A stretch of 64,000 bases of DNA, taken from positions 102,466,424 through 102,530,423 of the forward strand of contig CM077027.1 of NCBI GenBank assembly GCA_039090855.1, in the 5' to 3' direction. The notes beneath the pieces were generated by a model that was not told where the DNA came from, searched no databases, and saw only the letters and a list, made by a program, of their open reading frames with translations. This document shows, piece after piece, positions 9,530-19,785 of this stretch. This DNA is from Macrothele yani (Eukaryota > Arthropoda > Arachnida > Araneae > Macrothelidae). The position numbers were made by a program, and so were the translations under genes. The stretch's first letter is position 1. Each line of letters begins with the position of its first letter.

Positions 9530-10254
9530 ATGTATTTAGTCTTCATATTGTATCCAAATTTTAAAAGCTGTTTTCTTTTTTATCCAATTTGTTTAATTAA
9601 TCTCAGCATCAATGCTTGAAGAATGTGAAATTGAACGTCAGATGTAAAAATAAAATACAGTTATTTTGTATTTCCATGGATTAGGATATTATTTGGGGAT
9701 TATTACTGGTACAAAAGTAGATTTTCGGTACACTTCATAAGCAATTTAATTTTTATTGTTTATTAATAAAAAATCCAGAAATAGGTGCTTGCTTTTGTTT
9801 TCGTATTCTTTGGTTAATTTTATTGTTGGATTAATTGGGTATACTGCTCAATTAAAAATTGCCAGTCTTTATCAGAGTACTTCCAAAAAATTAGAATGTC
9901 ATCAACATATCTCATGTATAAGTCAGGTAATTTTTCATTTTCTTGATTAAGTATTTTAGATGCAATGTCTTGGAGTACAACTTTAGCCACGAGTCCAGAC
10001 ATGGGGGTGCCCATAGGATCATATATTTCTTGGAAAGTATATGCATTTATTATATTGGAAACAGTTATTGTTAGTAATAAATTGTGGTGTTGTAAGTATG
10101 CTATCGATTTCGTTTTTTGGTATGTTTTTATCCTAAAGATTGCTTTCCATTGAACAAATTTAAACATTTCTTTTTGCGTTGGGAAGCTTGAAATGCGAGA
10201 ATGATATGCTTGCATCTCGCATTTTTTCACAATTTGCGATGAGATACCCACCAA
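9530..10254 (-). pseudogene. Penelope-like element reverse transcriptase fragment
   Basis: The minus strand encodes PMGTPMSGLVAKVVLQDI followed by LYMRYVDDILIFW, the diagnostic GTPMGSPLSP-like and YVDD boxes of Penelope-like (PLE) RTs. After a frameshift near 9830 the downstream motif FLDFLLINN...VYRKST fits the PLE palm/thumb. The N-terminal third and the endonuclease are absent here. The fragment abuts the gypsy 5' LTR at 9515. Confidence 0.8.
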
Positions 10255-10335
10255 ATCGAGCGCTGGTTACAGTCTTCTTGATAAAAACAACAACAACCTT
10301 AAATCCAGTTATGTATATAAGCTGTATCCCCCACA

Positions 10336-10390
10336 GTCGTGTCCAGATGCGTTTCAACTATGTCGACATGGCTTTCTTCAGTGGCGGACG
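10336..10390 (-). ncRNA. Hammerhead-ribozyme-like motif next to PLE RT
   Basis: The minus strand reads CTGAAGA (10375-10381), then a stem-II region with a short palindrome, then GAAACGCATC (GAAA at 10352-10355). Flanks CCA and TGG can form the start of stem I, with a further GTC/GAC pairing after an internal loop. Stem III would be a single A-U pair with a 4-nt loop, as described for ribozymes in Penelope-like elements. Activity is untested. Confidence 0.45.
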
Positions 10391-10835
10391 ATGCTTTTGT
10401 TAACACTGCTACTTTTTCACTGCCTGATGAAACCACTGCCAGCTCATCATTCCCGGAGACGTGATGATCGGCATTGCGTATGTCACATGTTGCTCCATCT
10501 GGTAGATGTTTATACTGTGATTCCTTCAATTTTATGATTCGATTTCTGTTCTTCTTTTCTAAGTTATTTTCTTGTTTAATCAAGTATTTCCACGCATATG
10601 ATAGTATGCAATTGCATGTCTTAGTCTTCTCAATAGTGACGGCTTCAGATATTAAAATTTGTCTATGATTGCGGTGCGAAGTTATAACACGGGTAATTGC
10701 CCAGTAGGGTTTAGAATTATTTTCAAGACAGTATTGTATTAATGATGTTTTTATTTACTTTCGTTTTCAGTTATTTATATATTCACATGCAATGTCTGTC
10801 TAGGCCTGATTTGAGGAGCAGGACTCAAGGGTTAG

Positions 10836-11090
10836 ATCGGCTGGCCCAAAGTCCTGATCTAAATCCAATAGTACATCTGTGAGATGAGTTGGAACGACGA
10901 ATCCGATTTCGGCCGGTAATACCTTCCTCTACGACGGCTCTGGCCGGAAACTTGCAGGAGGAATGGAGAAAATTCCGGTACATGCGTACCGGCATCTCGT
11001 GCAAAACATGTCTAGAAGGGTCGCGACAGTCGAGACGGCCAAAGGTGGGCCTACTATGTACTACTGTACTTCTTTTCTTTTGATCTAAGC
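10836..11090 (+). pseudogene. Tc1-like transposase C-terminal fragment
   Basis: The plus strand encodes the QSPDLNP...DELERR region of a DDE (Tc1-type) transposase and then a decayed C terminus. The catalytic Glu is replaced by Val (PIVHL instead of PIEHL), and the Trp that normally follows is a TGA stop. This is a dead fragment without visible terminal repeats. Confidence 0.8.
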
Positions 11091-11126
11091 GCTCGAATAC
11101 ACTTTCATCTACATAACCCTCCTTTC

Positions 11127-11625
11127 TCCATCTCTCTCTCTCAGGCACTCACTCTCTCTCTCTCTTTCTCTCTTTCCATCTCTCTCTCTCTCAGTCACTC
11201 ACTCTCTCTCTCTCTCTTTCTCTCTTTCCATCTCTCTCTCTCTCTCTCTCAGTCACTCACTTTCTCTCTCTCTCTCTTTTAGTCACTCACTTTCTCTCTC
11301 TCTCAATCACTCACTCTCTCCCTCTCTTTCTCTTAAGCATTCTCTCTCTCTCTCTCAGTCAGTCCCTCACTCACTTATTCTTTTCCTCTTCCTCTCTCTC
11401 TCCCTCTCTTTCTCTCTTTCCTTCTCTCTCTCTTAGTCACTCTCTCTCTCTTTCTCTCTTCCTCTCTCACCCTTTCTTGCTCTTAGGCACTCTCTCTTTC
11501 TCAGTCAGTCCCTCACTCACTTTTTCTCTCTCCATCTCTCTCTCATTCACGCACTCACTTTCTCTCCCTTTCTCTCTCTCAGTCACTTACTCACTCTCCC
11601 TTTCTCTCTCTCTCTCTCTCTTGTT
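11127..11625. repeat. CT-rich satellite-like tract (about 500 bp)
   Basis: Almost pure TC/TTC repeats are broken regularly by AGTCACTCACT or AGTCAGTCCCTCACT blocks, suggesting expansion of a compound unit. One strand is wholly pyrimidine for long runs and could form triplex DNA. Confidence 0.95.
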
Positions 11626-11689
11626 ATATACATATATACCTGAGTGGTCACTGAATTATGACCATCTACCTAACACTTCGATGGTCCTT

Positions 11690-12305
11690 TCTCCCTCAGA
11701 ACAGCAGCTATCCGATGTGGCATCAATTCAGTAAGATGCCGGAAGTAGTTGAGAGGTATGGCCAGCCAAGATGCGTGTAATGTGGCCTTCAATGCAGGTT
11801 TGGAGGTGATTGGTGTACCCAGATGCTTGATATAGCATTCCATATTGTCCCACAAGCGCTCTATAGGAGCTGTGTATAATGTGGCCCTATATCGGAAGAT
11901 TTTTAAGGCCAGTCGATATGCTGGAAGTCTGAACTGTGTTCCTCAAACCATTTCTGCACAACAGGGGATCTGTGGCTTGGCGCACTGTCATCTTGGTAGA
12001 CATCGTCCCCATTCGGGGAAATGTGCAACATTGCTGCGTGTATGGAGTCAGCAAGCAATTCACGACAGTGCGCACTAGTCATATGTTGTTTCACATGTAC
12101 CAGCGGTTCAAGTTCGTGCCAGGTAAACATGCACCACACCATACATCCGCCTCCACCACCATGTGCTGTGCATGGATCGAGGATCTCATGTTGTTTGCGT
12201 CAGATACGTACACGATCACCACGAAGTGGAAGTAAAAAATGCGATTCGTCAGACCACCACTCTTTTTTCCAGACACCCGACGTGCAACTTGCATGGCTTT
12301 GCCCC
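11690..12305 (-). pseudogene. Tc1 transposase, catalytic and C-terminal part
   Basis: Recognisable segments are VWCMFTWHELEPLV, the second catalytic Asp region YQDDSAPSH, EEHSSDFQHIDWP, and the terminal LMPHRIAAVLR motif. Several frameshifts are needed to read it. Its N-terminal half continues at 13147 beyond repeat X. Confidence 0.8.
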
Positions 12306-12311
12306 AAGCGA

Positions 12312-13145
12312 GCCTCGAGACAAAAACGTCATTAAAAAAAACTAGGAAACTACAGGCATAAGTATAGAGTTTTCTGTTTTTTTATTTTTTTGCAATGGCA
12401 ATTTCATTTTCTTCACAAATATGGTCAAAAAGAAACCCGAATAAAGATGTTTTGCCTATGTTTTGAAGGGATATGGTAAAGTATGAATATTTAGCAACAT
12501 TTATAAATGATATTGCAAATTATAGTCGTCTTGGAGAATCCAGTAATACACGTATTTAGTTTTTTCATGGGGCACTGAGTATTTCAGAATCGAAATAAAA
12601 TCCTCATTCCGAAAGCCGGCATTTTATGAGACATTGACCACAGAGCAAGTTGTTTAAGAAATAGAAGACTCTTCTGCGCAAAATGTTACGAAACACACAG
12701 CTATTTCGTTTATAGGAAGTACAAAAGATACCAACAGTTGAAAGCATGTGGATAGTATCAGTCACTTGAACGCATCTGGACTAATATAAGTCATTTATCT
12801 GACAGGGGAGCTTAAGGATGCAAAGTGTTCTCTGACATAGACAAAATGTTTTAAAAAATGCGGTTCCCGTGCTCCTTTCACGCTAGGTGGAGTACTTTTG
12901 TGTAAAATTATGTTACCTAGAATGAGAGAGAGAGAGAAAACCATGCGTTTCAGAAGCGCATTAAAAGACATTTTCAAGCCCTACTTATTTACATATCTAA
13001 ATAAAAGTGCTGCAATGCTTTGGACTCCTGCAAGCCGCGTTAATAGACATCGTAAGAGAACTATTTCAGGAAGGCAATAAAGCTGAGGCCCCAATAGCAT
13101 TTAATGAATGAAAAAATATGTTTTCTCAGAAACATCAGATGGCGG
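12312..13145 (+). repeat. Repeat X, copy 2, inserted in a Tc1 gene
   Basis: This copy matches 926-1799. It divides a Tc1 transposase between its DNA-binding part and its catalytic part, which fixes its ends to within a few bases and shows it arrived by insertion. No coding capacity or terminal repeat is evident. Confidence 0.7.
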
Positions 13146-13146
13146 T

Positions 13147-13530
13147 GTCTATTTATTTGCACTGATGAACCGTGGTTAGAAGAGGATGCTGTTGGGGTCG
13201 TCTGCTGTTATAGACCACACGTGCGAACATGCGACACATGGTCATGACCGAAACTGTTCCGGGTTGACTTCTGTTGTATTGGGTCGTCAACTGTTGAACA
13301 GTGATGTGTCTGTTGGCCTCTACGTTTCGTCGAATACGGCGCTCACCTCTCCTTTCGCATCCTGTGCTATTATTCCTCCGGGTTGTTGTTTGACCATTTT
13401 CACACCAGTCCTGATACACTTGAACTACGGCGGTTCGTGAGCAAGTCACCAGTTCAGCCGTTTTGGAAATCGAGGCATCCGAGGTCGCACCATCTGTCGT
13501 TTCTCAAAATTCGATAAATCCTCTACTCAG
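13147..13530 (-). pseudogene. Tc1 transposase N-terminal DNA-binding part
   Basis: The minus strand encodes SRTAVVQVYQDWCENGQ and ERRIRRNVEANRHITV, typical of the paired helix-turn-helix domains of Tc1 transposases. The LLTTVH motif that precedes the catalytic domain follows. A frameshift lies near 13460. It belongs to the same broken element as 11690-12305. Confidence 0.8.
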
Positions 13531-13649
13531 GGTAAGACTCTTGCTGTTAACGCACGATGTACAAACTTGCTGAATGGTTCCAGTTCTATGAAAACTTTAA
13601 TAACTAAAAACACTCACAAGTTAAAATATATTTACATGGTTTAAAAAGA

Positions 13650-13693
13650 CATGAGTACTTTCGTGCTCGCTACGAGCACATCATCAGATGAAA
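13650..13693 (-). ncRNA. Hammerhead-ribozyme-like core at PLE 3' end
   Basis: On the minus strand CTGATGA (13681-13687) is followed by one unpaired base, a 7-bp stem GTGCTCG/CGAGCAC with a 3-nt loop, and GAAAGTACTC. This is the conserved hammerhead core in order. AGTACT is self-complementary, fitting the minimal palindromic stem III known for Penelope-like ribozymes. Only three base pairs (CAT/ATG) of stem I are evident. It lies just downstream of the endonuclease fragment, where the PLE terminal repeat should be. Confidence 0.6.
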
Positions 13694-13824
13694 GACAAGT
13701 TGGAGTTCTAGAAAACACATTTATGTGTCGGTGCCGTTGCCAAACGTTCTCACTGAGGAAAGAAATACGAGAACGTTGACTTGCTCTAACGTAATGTGAG
13801 CAAATAGGGGCCTATAGAGTTCTA

Positions 13825-14245
13825 TTAATGATGGGCAGAGTCTGCGATGTAAGAGGTAGAAACAGGAATCGAGGACAATAAAGTTTTCCAGGCCTGGGAA
13901 ATATAGCTGGGTACTTCATCATTGCAACAAGTGTCCACTCGATGCAAAATGTGCAGACTCTCTGTAAAGAGCACTGTTTCCCTCGTTGTAGAGGTAGAAA
14001 GAATGAAGACGTCTGTCCAAGATGGGTAATGTGTACCAGCTGAAGAAAGCCTGGCTAAAGCAGTCGATGACGAGCCATTTTTTACACTATATTGGAGTTC
14101 CTTAATTCTTGTTTGCAGTCTCCGTAGGGTTGAGCCGATATATAAAGGCCCTTGTCTTGAGGATCGACAGATTTCATAGAAATGGAGTACATGCCACATT
14201 TGTCCAACAATTCAACACAGTCCCGATCATTTTTAATCAGGGAAT
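13825..14245 (-). pseudogene. Penelope-like GIY-YIG endonuclease fragment
   Basis: The minus strand shows a CGMYSIS-like GIY half in one frame and LYIGSTLRRLQTRIKE (the YIG half with the conserved Arg) in the next, so a frameshift splits the catalytic motif. GIY-YIG endonucleases nick target DNA for Penelope-like retrotransposition. The fragment is 5'-truncated, as is usual for these elements, and lies inside the Tc1 element. Confidence 0.8.
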
Positions 14246-14697
14246 AAATGTTCGATGTTTTTAACTCAAAACCGACACCGTGACTGTGACAGATGTTCCG
14301 ATAAATCCTTCCGTTTACACATCATGCCCCCGAATTTTACTATCTACTGCTCCACTCATGTGTTATATATGCCACGTCGGTCGACTAATCGCGCCCTCTG
14401 GGAAATTAAGAGGTCAACGGGCAGCGTCCACGTTTGATAGAGGGGTGGTCATAATTCAGTGATCATTCGGTATGTATTTACATAGGCTGTTCAGAAAACA
14501 ACGAGGCTGGTGTCATACCAACAAAACGAACCGACGCAGAAGCATGCAGCCTCCTGTGTCGGATCATCTGCAAGGTCAGTCACGTGACGACGCTTCGCTA
14601 CAGCGCTTCTCTGGTTCATTCTTGTAGTAGATGGCGTAGAGTTCAAACGTGTTTCTGTAACCCAGCATGGACTTGAAACTGGAGCAAAGAGCCGCTA

Positions 14698-15988
14698 CGA
14701 GGGCGGATCAAAAAGTTACTTACACTGCCGAATAAAAAAACAAACAAAGAGATATGTTCGGAGGATGTATGTTAGTTTAAAGGTACAACATTTATTCACT
14801 TTTCGACATAGTTACCTAAGGATTGTAAACATTCATCGGAACGTGTGATTAACTTTTCCATACCTGTACAGAAAAAGTCTCCTCCAGTTAGGTTCAACCA
14901 TTTAAGGACCGTAGTTTTCATAGCCTTGTCGGTTTGGAGGAATAAGGTCTTGTGTAATTTTACCGAACAAATGATAGTCATACTGGGATAAGTCGAGGCT
15001 GTACAGTGGATGTTGCCACACAGTTCCTTTGTTTTCCGTGCTGTGTGGGGTGTGGCGTTGTCGTGCAGCAGAATGACACCTTCTCTCAACTTCCTCCGGC
15101 GTACCTTAACTGCCTTTCGCAAAATTCGTAGCTTTCAGCAACAAGACTCAGCATTGATAACCATCTTTTTGGCAGAGATTTTGTATAAACAACACCTTCA
15201 TAGTCAAAGAAAGCAGTCTCCATGACCTTTCCCGCTGACCGTTGGACTTTGCACCTCTTCCTTGTTGGATAGGTGACATGCTTCCATTCCATGGACGATC
15301 GTTTGGTTTAAGGGATGAAATGGTGAAACCACGTTTCATCACCTGGAATGATTCGACGCAAAAAATTACGACCCTCAGCAGAATATCGTTGCAGAAGAGC
15401 CAAAGACGACAGGAAACGTTGGTTTACGTGCTGGTCTATGAGTAAACGTGGCACACATCTCGCACAAATTCCGAAATCCCAGTTGCTCGTGAATGATGGA
15501 ATGCACAGTCCCGTACGAAATGTCTAACGTACTGACAATTTCCTTGATTGGATATGCTGCCTATTATCCCGTATCATGTCGTCAACGGCTGCAACATGCT
15601 CCGGAGTGCTGGACATTGATGGTCTGCCTTCGCGGTATTCGTCCGTCAAATTTATGCGACCCTTTTCAAATTGTTGGCACCACTTCACAATGGCCAGGCG
15701 AAACATGGCATTTCCCCTGTATGCAGCACAGATTTCACGATGGATGTCAGTACAATTTAGGCGCTTACGAAAAACGAATGGCTCCTCGCACTTCCAATTT
15801 GGAGTAAAAATCCAGTTGACGCGCCATTACGAACTGCCTTCTGCACACGTCTTATGCAGTTACTGAACTAAAACACCTCCCGTCTGTAGCTCTGACGTAT
15901 TGTCTACTTCGCTGCCAAGCACACACGGTCTGACTGCAATCACATTCCAGATGGCCCTAAGTGTAAATTACTTTTTGATTCACCTACG
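14698..15988 (-). mobile_element. Mariner element (inner), 1291 bp
   Basis: Both boundaries are exact: TA at 14696-14697 and 15989-15990, with inverted termini CGAGGGCGGATCAAAAAGTT (left) and, in reverse complement, CGTAGGTGAATCAAAAAGTA (right). The length is typical of mariner. It interrupts the outer mariner a few codons after its start. Confidence 0.92.
14790..15832 (-). pseudogene. Mariner transposase (inner), frameshifted
   Basis: From ATG 15832: MARQLDFYSKLEV, a helix-turn-helix with EKGRINLTDEYREGRPS, then MEWKHVTYPTRKRCK and VMETAFFDYEGVV. Next come the HDNATPHTARKT Asp motif and the GGDFF...NYVEK C terminus. The third Asp region is displaced into another frame (QYDYHLFGK). At least three indels make it inactive. 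Confidence 0.88.
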
Positions 15989-16628
15989 TATAAAATGTTG
16001 CATGCGTTTGAATAAAACCGCCCCAGAAACGCACGAAATCATTAGAATAGCCTATAAGGAAAAATACTTCGTCCGATGCAAGAGTTCTTGAGTGCCACAA
16101 GAAATTTATGAATGGTGAAGAGTGTCTGGAAGATGCACCAAGCTCCGGTATGACTTCGACATTCAATACATCGAGGCTCTCCTGCTCGAAGACGGCCGAA
16201 TGACCAGCAATGAGGTTGCTAATGTAATGCCGATGTCCGTTGGTCCCGTTGATGACACTGTGAGAAAACCTGTTGTGGTACTCAAAAGTCACTGCAAAAT
16301 GAATTCTCCACTTGGTCGCGGATGAACACAAGGCAAATTATGTTATCACTTGTCGCCAATGAAGTGCCAGCTACAACGTGAGCCACGTTTGTTAGGCCGA
16401 GTCGTTACATGTAAAGAAACATTTTTTCACCATTTCGAACCAGAAACAAAACAACATAGCACCGAATGGAAACACCCACGGAGTCTCCGATCCAGGAAAG
16501 CAAAGGTCCAAGCAAGTGCAAGGAAGGCCATTCATGAAGCTTGTTTTCTTCTATAAAAAGGGAATTGTGTATGATCGTGTTGTTCCATAAAGGAAAACTG
16601 TTAGCAATGCCCATGATTCTGAAGTTCT

Positions 16629-16856
16629 GCCGCCCCGGTGGTGCAGTGGTCTAAGCGATGGCCTCTGATCATTCGTCCGAAAGGGGTCCGGGCTCGAATC
16701 CCGGTGAGGCATGGATGTTGTGTTTGTCTTACGGAACTGGCTCTCTCCCTTCCCTGGAACCAGTGACCATAAATTCGGGACAGCAACTGCTTATATCCCA
16801 TTGAGTTGCTCACGGTGGTCGTTAAACCTCCAATCAAACAAACAAACAAACAAACA
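16629..16856 (+). repeat. SINE-A, copy 3
   Basis: A full-length copy with tRNA head and an AAAC-rich tail. The 13-bp target duplication ATTCTGAAGTTCT is at 16616-16628 and 16857-16869. It sits in the outer mariner transposase. Confidence 0.95.
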
Positions 16857-17649
16857 ATTCTGAAGTTCTCAAAGGTCCTCCAAAGAAAAAAGATATCCCC
16901 AAAACTCCCAGAACATCACAAACTGGTAGGATGTTGTATCCAGATAATGACCCTGCACATCGTGCTTTGCTTATCCAGCAGGTAATCCAAGATCTAGGCA
17001 TAGAAAGGATGGCTTACCCTCCGCATTCACCTGACCTAGAGCCGTGTGACTTCCACCTATTCCCTGAAGTTAAAAAACAACTTCGTGGGTGCCGGTTTGT
17101 AACAAATACTGAATTGAAAAATGGTAAGTATCCTGGACAACATGTCGAGGAAAGACTTCGAACACACCTTCCGGAAGTGGATAGAAAGGTGAGAAAGGTG
17201 CATTCAGGTAGAAGGAGATTACTTCGAAAATATTCTCAGAAAGTAATCACGTTTGTTGCATTACACTGCACCTTAATATCCCATGTAAAACCCGTCTGGT
17301 TACGTTATGTTCATTTGTGCATTCAACCTGATGACGGGGTAATAGTGAACCTTGAAAGATCTCGTTTTCATTTATTTTAACTTATTTGTGTTTTAGAGTG
17401 TAAATAAATGTCAGCTTTTATTTATCAACACTTTAAAGTTCTTAAATCGTGCTCAGGCAGCGTGAGTTGATATACATTGGTCTCGTTACTTTTTGAACGA
17501 CCCTCATATATAGAGAGAAGAAATGTAGAACACAAATAAAATTGAACTTAAAAATCGGTCACTTATTTACGAAATCCATGAAAAGAGTTCAGAGTAACAC
17601 TATGAGCGCTCATATTAATTCACAAGTTCTTTATTCAACTTTGAGAAGT

Positions 17650-18095
17650 CCAAACAGTTGCAGTACACCTTTAAGGTGACCGTCAGTCAATCTCTACTTG
17701 GAGACAACACTTTCACACATCTCCGTTCTTCCAAACATGGAAGCAATTCATCTAAAAACATCATTTGGTCAGATAACGTATTACATGAAAACAGTTTCCA
17801 GAACTCAATTCTTCTTTCATGCCTGAAAGAAGAGGGATCCCTTTGTAGATCACGGATGGATGCTATCGAGCTTCTCTTAAATATGAACACTATCAGTTGT
17901 AGCTCCATGTTATTAAAATCACCAAACCTTCTGGCGAACTGCTCTGAAAGCGCACCAAACATTGGAATACAGAATTTTAAGTCTATGTCCGGATTTTCTT
18001 TCTCAACGATTTTCTTGCGTGAAGGAAAGTACAATTGGTTTTCATCGGCAAAGGAGTGTCTTAAAAGTATTCAATCTGTTAATGCAACCATGTAG
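17650..18095 (-). pseudogene. hAT-type transposase fragment
   Basis: The minus strand encodes LYFPSRKKIVEKENPDIDLK, RFGDFNNMELQL and ...RDPSSF, which resembles the segment of GTF2IRD2/ZBED/FAM200-like hAT proteins just before the C-terminal dimerisation domain. Part of it is a 115-residue open frame. No ends were found. It may be the other half of the hAT remnant at 21565-22600. Confidence 0.6.
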
Positions 18096-18678
18096 GCAGA
18101 GGCATAACTAAGGCGGAGCAGACGGGTCGGCTGCTGGCGCAGGTCAAGAGAGGGAAAACGCAAAAAAAAAAACACATGCTTGCAATTCGATTAAAAATGG
18201 AACTGAAACTTCTTACCAGATTCTCGCACAATTAAAATTATAATTTCTACCTCAAAATATTTAGAAGATAATAGGTGCTCATATTCAGAAATGAAGGTGG
18301 TGTTCTACATAGTCCTTTTAACCAAAGATGAACCGCAGCCTATTTATCGACAACTATGGGGCCCGCGATCTTTCCTTAAATGGATGAATAAGGATGTCGT
18401 TTTTCTTTAGTTGGATGGATCAGATGAATATGTTGTTAACACTGTTGAAGATCCTGTGGAGCCTATTCAATCAGTACTGTGATTGCGAGCCATGACTACC
18501 AGCTGTGTTCTGCCCGTTAAAGTGGTACTGAAAATCACTCCCGAGCAGCTGCGAAAGTTCGTACAAACAGTCAGTCACAGTTTGATTGTGCCTCCGGGAT
18601 AGAGATAATATTGGATTATGACGTTAATTGTACTTTGTAAAGCAGTATATTTTATATATATATACATTATTTACACGC

Positions 18679-19785
18679 AGCAGGCAAAACGTTAGAGATA
18701 GGGGAGATCGGCAGTTGACATGGGCATCCCCCGCGCAGAGTGGTATAGACCGAAACCGAACGCAGGCGATAAATAGGTGGACAGCAGGGCTTTATAACAT
18801 TGGGGCCGCGGGTGGCCTAGTGGTCAACGTTCGTGATGGAGAAGACCTCGGGTTCGATCCTAGGTAGGTACGAACGCTCGAACCACTAAATATCCACCGT
18901 GTGTCGGATGGGCACGTTAAGCCATCGGGCGCTAGGTACTGGCCCCCCGGTAATAAATAAGGGCGCCTTCTTCCCCTTTCTACCTCGCTTCCGTGTGACT
19001 TTCCTATCGGGCAATCTAGCCCCAAACTCCTAGCTTCCTATTTCTAAGGGTTAAGACCTGGGGTCAGACACTCCCTTCCTAAAATCCTCTACATACGATC
19101 TACCATCTGATCTTTCCAACAGTGTATCGCAAACGACGAACATGACGTTGTTCTGGGACGCTTTGTCGGCGCAAGACAGATGGGCCATTCTATTGCCCAA
19201 GTGGTAAGAACCGTAGGGTTCTTGAGGGCAACCGTATCAAGGGTATACCATCAACGGACGTACTGGACCACATAGAACAAGTGGTGGCCGAGCACACGCC
19301 ATCGATGACCAGGGCCGGGGTCGACGTAGGTTATCCAGGCTTGTACAGACCGATTGCTTGGCGACAGCGGCGCAAATCGCATCCAGGTTAAATATCGGAG
19401 GCCCAAGCTGCGTCAACGAGAAAACTGTACGGAGCACGCTACATACCCTGGACTACGGAAGCCGAAGCCCTACTCGTGTACCGCTGTTGACTACTCGTCA
19501 TCGGAAATTCCGCCTCGCCTGGTGCTGGGAACATCAAAACTGAACCTCTGCATAGTGGCGCTGCGTCGTGTGTTCAGATGAATCCCGTTTACAGCTGCAC
19601 CGAGCTGACGGAAGGGTGCTGGTTTGGCGTCGACTGCATAAGGCCATGGCCTCGTCGTGCCAGGTTGGCTCTTTGATGGTTTGGGGAGCCTTCTCATGCG
19701 ACACATTAGGTCTCTTAGTGTGCCTGGAGAGGTCTTACCGGTGCACGCTTCCAGCATCTGCTGGTTGATCATCTATACTCCGAGT
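18679..19785 (+). mobile_element. Tc1-like element, C-terminally truncated
   Basis: The left terminus (CAGGCAAAACGTTAGAGATA) matches, in inverted form, the right terminus of the Tc1 at 39010-47970, so both are one family. The transposase follows on the plus strand: RLVQTDCLATAAQIASRLN, PTRVPLLTTRHRK and the first Asp region. It ends soon after VWRRLHKAM-type sequence. A tRNA-type SINE interrupts the 5' region. Confidence 0.8.
18795..19115 (+). repeat. SINE-C (another tRNA-derived family)
   Basis: The head has A-box GGCCTAGTGGTC and B-box GGTTCGATCC, followed by a body ending near CCATCTGATC. Comparison with the sister Tc1 copy at 47.9 kb shows this block is absent there, proving insertion. 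The ends are approximate; a CTTT duplication is possible. Confidence 0.7.

Larger units (their letters stand above)
11649..14461 (-). mobile_element. Tc1-like element split by two insertions
   Basis: The inverted termini CACTGAATTATGACCA (left) and TGGTCATAATTCAGTG (right, ending at 14461) bracket a minus-strand transposase whose parts are out of contact. Repeat X copy 2 (12312-13145) and a Penelope fragment (about 13545-14240) account for the excess length. Without them the element is about 1.25 kb, normal for Tc1. Confidence 0.75.
14666..17380 (+). pseudogene. Mariner transposase (outer), heavily broken
   Basis: The gene starts at ATG 14666 (MDLKLEQRA), is cut by the inner mariner, and resumes at 15990 with the helix-turn-helix part (IKCCMRLNKTAPET) and FHHFEPETKQHS. 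After the SINE it continues with YPDNDPAHRA and PHSPDLEPCDFHLFPE, the last two Asp motifs of a D34D mariner. Frameshifts and stops are frequent. Confidence 0.8.
14485..17506 (+). mobile_element. Mariner element (outer), split by a mariner and a SINE
   Basis: The left end GGCTGTTCAGAAAACAACGAG and right end CTCGTTACTTTTTGAACGACC are inverted relatives next to TA dinucleotides. The transposase is on the plus strand. Removing the inner mariner (14698-15988) and the SINE (16629-16856) leaves about 1.5 kb. This is the oldest layer at this site. Confidence 0.75.

Noticed and set aside
11477..11734. Ser/Leu-rich protein in the CT tract
   Set aside because: It is only translation of a TC repeat.
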